DNA of 6,637 nucleotides. Origin: Phycisphaerales bacterium. GTDB taxonomy: Bacteria > Planctomycetota > Phycisphaerae > Phycisphaerales > UBA1924. Below are positions 5,017 through 6,637 of this stretch, one piece after another. The stretch spans positions 1 through 6,637 of the forward strand of contig JAIEQQ010000502.1 of NCBI GenBank assembly GCA_019747615.1. Direction: 5' to 3'. The stretch's first letter is position 1. Every line of letters begins with the position of its first letter. Both the position numbers and the translations under genes were made by a program. Under the pieces are notes generated by a model. That model worked only from the letters and a program-made list of their open reading frames with translations, ran no database searches and was not told the origin of the DNA.

Positions 5017-5363
5017 GCCGCGGCTCGATCATCACCTGCTTGGCGTCGCTGGCCTGCGTTGCGAACGCGACGATGGCCCAATCGCCCGCTGGCGCCGCGA
5101 ATCCCGCCGGACCCGCAGAGGTCGGCCCCTACCGCCCGTTCATCGATCCGATCGACGCGCAGTCGTACTGGTTCGCCCTGCTGATCCCGCTGGCGCTTGG
5201 AATCGCCATCGCGTACAAGGCCGTCCGCATGCCCGACATGAACGGCTACCCGCGCCAGGTGCTGTTCATGACCGTGCAGATCATCCTGGGTATGGTCGCT
5301 CTGGCGCTGGCGTTCTACCTCTTTGTGCTCGTCTATCTGCCCTGGGCCTCGGGCGCGAACTGA
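5013..5363 (+). CDS. Small membrane protein coupled to the DUF6677-like gene
   Basis: A 116-residue protein whose ATG overlaps the preceding TGA (ATGA at 5013-5016). GGGAG at 5002-5006 lies 6 nt upstream. Residues 1-22 look like a signal peptide or first helix, with A-T-M-A before Q23. After a Pro/Ala/Gly stretch come two strong membrane helices at about 53-70 (WFALLIPLALGIAIAYKA) and 84-109 (LFMTVQIILGMVALALAFYLFVLVYL). The loop between them is short and basic (KAVRMPDMNGYPRQ), and by the positive-inside rule should face the cytoplasm. No enzyme signature is present. The overlap with the upstream gene suggests the two products work together in the membrane. The function is unknown. Confidence 0.8.
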   Translation: MSRGSIITCLASLACVANATMAQSPAGAANPAGPAEVGPYRPFIDPIDAQSYWFALLIPLALGIAIAYKAVRMPDMNGYPRQVLFMTVQIILGMVALALAFYLFVLVYLPWASGAN

Positions 5364-5379
5364 CCGCGCTCACCTGTGG

Positions 5380-5398
5380 GGCAGGCGTCCCGCCTGCC
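5380..5398. repeat. 8-bp hairpin with 3-nt loop after the membrane pair
   Basis: ggcaggcg (5380-5387) and cgcctgcc (5391-5398) pair perfectly around TCC, 16 nt after the stop of the membrane-protein pair. No T-run follows, so it is not a typical intrinsic terminator. The 3-nt-loop, GC-stem design matches the hairpins in the 2919-3143 element, so it may be a solo member of a dispersed palindromic repeat group. Confidence 0.5.
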
Positions 5399-5437
5399 TG
5401 CGCACGCCACCTCCGCCGAAATGCCCCGCGAAGTGCG

Positions 5438-5450
5438 TGAGACAATCTCA
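5438..5450. repeat. Small inverted repeat before the 81-residue gene
   Basis: tgaga and tctca flank caa, ending 2 nt before the GGAG ribosome binding site (5453-5456). It could be a weak leader hairpin or an operator half-site pair; five base pairs is little evidence. Confidence 0.25.
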
Positions 5451-5463
5451 GTGGAGCTGTTGC

Positions 5464-5709
5464 ATGCTCTCGAAGTACCAAGTTCGCGGCGTCGGTGTAG
5501 CAGCATCGCCCCTGGTGATCGTCCTGGTCGTGTGCTTGCTGTCCCGTGAGCTCGGGGATGCAATGTGGGCCCACGTCATTGACCGTGGCCTGCTGCAATG
5601 CGCGATTGCGATTGTGTTCCTTCTCGGTATTGGCGGGTACGTCGGCCACCTGTGGGGGAAGGCGAACTCGCCATCTGAGAGCACGTCTGACATTCGGAAC
5701 GATTCCTGA
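5464..5709 (+). CDS. Small two-helix membrane protein, unknown
   Basis: An 81-residue protein starting at ATG 5464, with GGAG at 5453-5456 and a 7-nt spacer. The longer open frame upstream crosses the hairpin repeat and is rejected. Two hydrophobic helices are clear: about 10-27 (VGVAASPLVIVLVVCLLS) and 43-64 (LLQCAIAIVFLLGIGGYVGHLW), joined by a short loop with acidic residues. The C-terminal tail (65-81) is polar, SPSESTSDIRNDS. The basic N-terminus and short loop suggest both ends face the cytoplasm. Its base composition is visibly lower in GC than its neighbours (runs such as attgcgattgtgttcc), which may mark recent acquisition or relaxed codon use. No family is recognised. It is convergent with the S24 repressor gene, 36 nt away. 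Confidence 0.55.
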   Translation: MLSKYQVRGVGVAASPLVIVLVVCLLSRELGDAMWAHVIDRGLLQCAIAIVFLLGIGGYVGHLWGKANSPSESTSDIRNDS

Positions 5710-5713
5710 CAGA

Positions 5714-5725
5714 ACGACCGGTCGT
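5714..5725. repeat. 12-bp palindrome between convergent genes
   Basis: ACGACCGGTCGT is a perfect palindrome in the 36-nt gap between the small membrane gene and the repressor gene. It lacks a loop and a T-run, so it is unlikely to be a terminator. Confidence 0.25.
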
Positions 5726-5745
5726 CGAATCCCGCGACAACACTC

Positions 5746-6637
5746 CTACCCAATCGTCCGCATCACGCTCACCGCCGCATACACGCCCGCCACATCTTCC
5801 CTTGCGAGCGTCATCGGTCTGAACTTCGGGTTCAGCGGCTGCAACCGCACCCGCTCGGCCCGCGCCGCGCCGGGCTCCGTGGTTTCTTCGTCGATCGTCC
5901 GCCCGTCGGCCGTCTCGAAGAAGACGCGCTTGAACGTCGTCTGATGATCCGGCTCGACGCGCACGAAGCAGTCTTGCCCGCTGCGCACGGGCTTGCTCGG
6001 TGAGAAGATCACCAGATCGCCCTCGCGATACTCCGGCAGCATGGATTCGCCGACGACACGGGCAGCGAACGCATCGGGATCGCGAATGTCGGGGCTCCGC
6101 ACGTATTCATCGGCGACGCGCGCGGGATATCCGAGATCCGAGAAATCGCCGGGGTAGCCCGCAGCGACCGAGTTGATCAGCGGCACCTCGACCGGCAGCG
6201 CCAGCGAAGCAAGCACGCCATCACGCTCGATGGCCCCACCGTCACGTCGTGAGCCGGTACCGGTCGGCTGGCCGACATCGCCCGCATCCCCCCCGCGCCG
6301 CGCCGCGGCACCAGAAATCATCGCACCCGCCTCGGGGTCGATGCGTGCGATCAGCTTTGCCAGCCGACCGGATCGGAACGCCTCATCGAGCGAGCCCACG
6401 CCGCGCAGCGCGCCGAGCTCGCGAGCGACGGCGGTCGCGGCCTCAATCCGCGCGCCATCGAGTCGCACTTCGCCCGGTGCGTTCTCCCAATGCGCCGCCC
6501 GCACGAGCACGCCACGCGTGATCCCCAGCGCATCTTCGAGGCGAATGAGGATCTCGCGCGAGACACCGCCGCCGCGCCGGACTTCGTTCTCGAGCATCGA
6601 CAGGTGGCTCTTGGCGCAGCCGACAAGGGCCGCGAGC
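5746..6637 (-). CDS. XRE-family repressor with LexA-like S24 autopeptidase domain, 5' end outside window
   Basis: The frame runs from TAG (5746-5748) through an internal ATG at 6597 and stays open to the right edge, so the N-terminus is missing; 297 codons are visible. The first visible residues, LAALVGCAKSHLSMLENE, are helices 2 and 3 of a Cro/C1-type HTH, followed by EILIRLEDALGI, typical of the family. This shows 6597 is not the true start. A variable Ala/Gly/Arg-rich linker follows. The S24 domain begins at VPLINSVAAGYPGDF. Its Ala-Gly bond (codons 6157-6162) matches the LexA/C1 self-cleavage site. The nucleophile Ser is in VVGESMLPEYREGDLVIF (codon 6043-6045) and the general-base Lys in TTFKRVFF (codon 5929-5931), 38 residues apart, close to the 37 in E. 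coli LexA. All parts for RecA-stimulated autoproteolysis are present, so a damage-inducible repressor is likely. Whether it is a host or phage-derived regulator cannot be told; no phage genes are visible. Confidence 0.9.
   Translation of the reverse strand, partial: LAALVGCAKSHLSMLENEVRRGGGVSREILIRLEDALGITRGVLVRAAHWENAPGEVRLDGARIEAATAVARELGALRGVGSLDEAFRSGRLAKLIARIDPEAGAMISGAAARRGGDAGDVGQPTGTGSRRDGGAIERDGVLASLALPVEVPLINSVAAGYPGDFSDLGYPARVADEYVRSPDIRDPDAFAARVVGESMLPEYREGDLVIFSPSKPVRSGQDCFVRVEPDHQTTFKRVFFETADGRTIDEETTEPGAARAERVRLQPLNPKFRPMTLAREDVAGVYAAVSVMRTIG

Overview
The window looks like chromosomal DNA from a high-GC member of the Planctomycetota, probably near Phycisphaerae. This is inferred from base composition, from the style of the hypothetical proteins (a DUF6677-like membrane protein coupled to a small partner, an exported Gly/Ser-rich protein, a DRR-motif protein) and from GC-rich intergenic hairpin repeats. 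No rRNA or tRNA is present, so the placement is not firm. Standard stop codons are used throughout (TAA, TAG and TGA all occur).

Layout: (1) 1-57, minus: the first codons of a gene that runs off the left edge, with a strong ribosome binding site. (2) 105-983, minus: an exported protein of unknown function, with a promoter candidate in the divergent region 984-1246. (3) 1247-2881, plus: methionyl-tRNA synthetase (metG), with an in-frame TAA at 2411-2413. The TAA separates the catalytic domain plus first anticodon-domain helix from the remaining anticodon-binding domain. (4) 2882-3213: no gene. It holds a striking inverted duplication of a roughly 110-bp, three-hairpin unit, followed by an 8-bp tandem repeat. 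(5) 3214-3681 and 3768-4085, both minus: a DRR-motif protein, and a small protein with a 70-residue acidic tail. They are separated by a likely intrinsic terminator that belongs to the acidic-protein gene. (6) 4086-4404: divergent intergenic region with a 21-bp palindrome and a degenerate 33-bp direct repeat. (7) 4405-5016 and 5013-5363, plus: a translationally coupled pair of membrane proteins. (8) 5464-5709, plus: an 81-residue, two-helix membrane protein. (9) 5746-6637, minus, cut by the right edge: an XRE-type repressor with a LexA-like S24 autopeptidase domain.

The genes do not form one pathway. metG is housekeeping, the S24 repressor suggests a damage- or phage-type switch, and the membrane pair plus the small hypotheticals look like lineage-specific core genes. 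The observations most worth a second look are the nonsense codon inside an otherwise conserved metG and the inverted hairpin element just downstream of it. I see no convincing new defence or mobile system.
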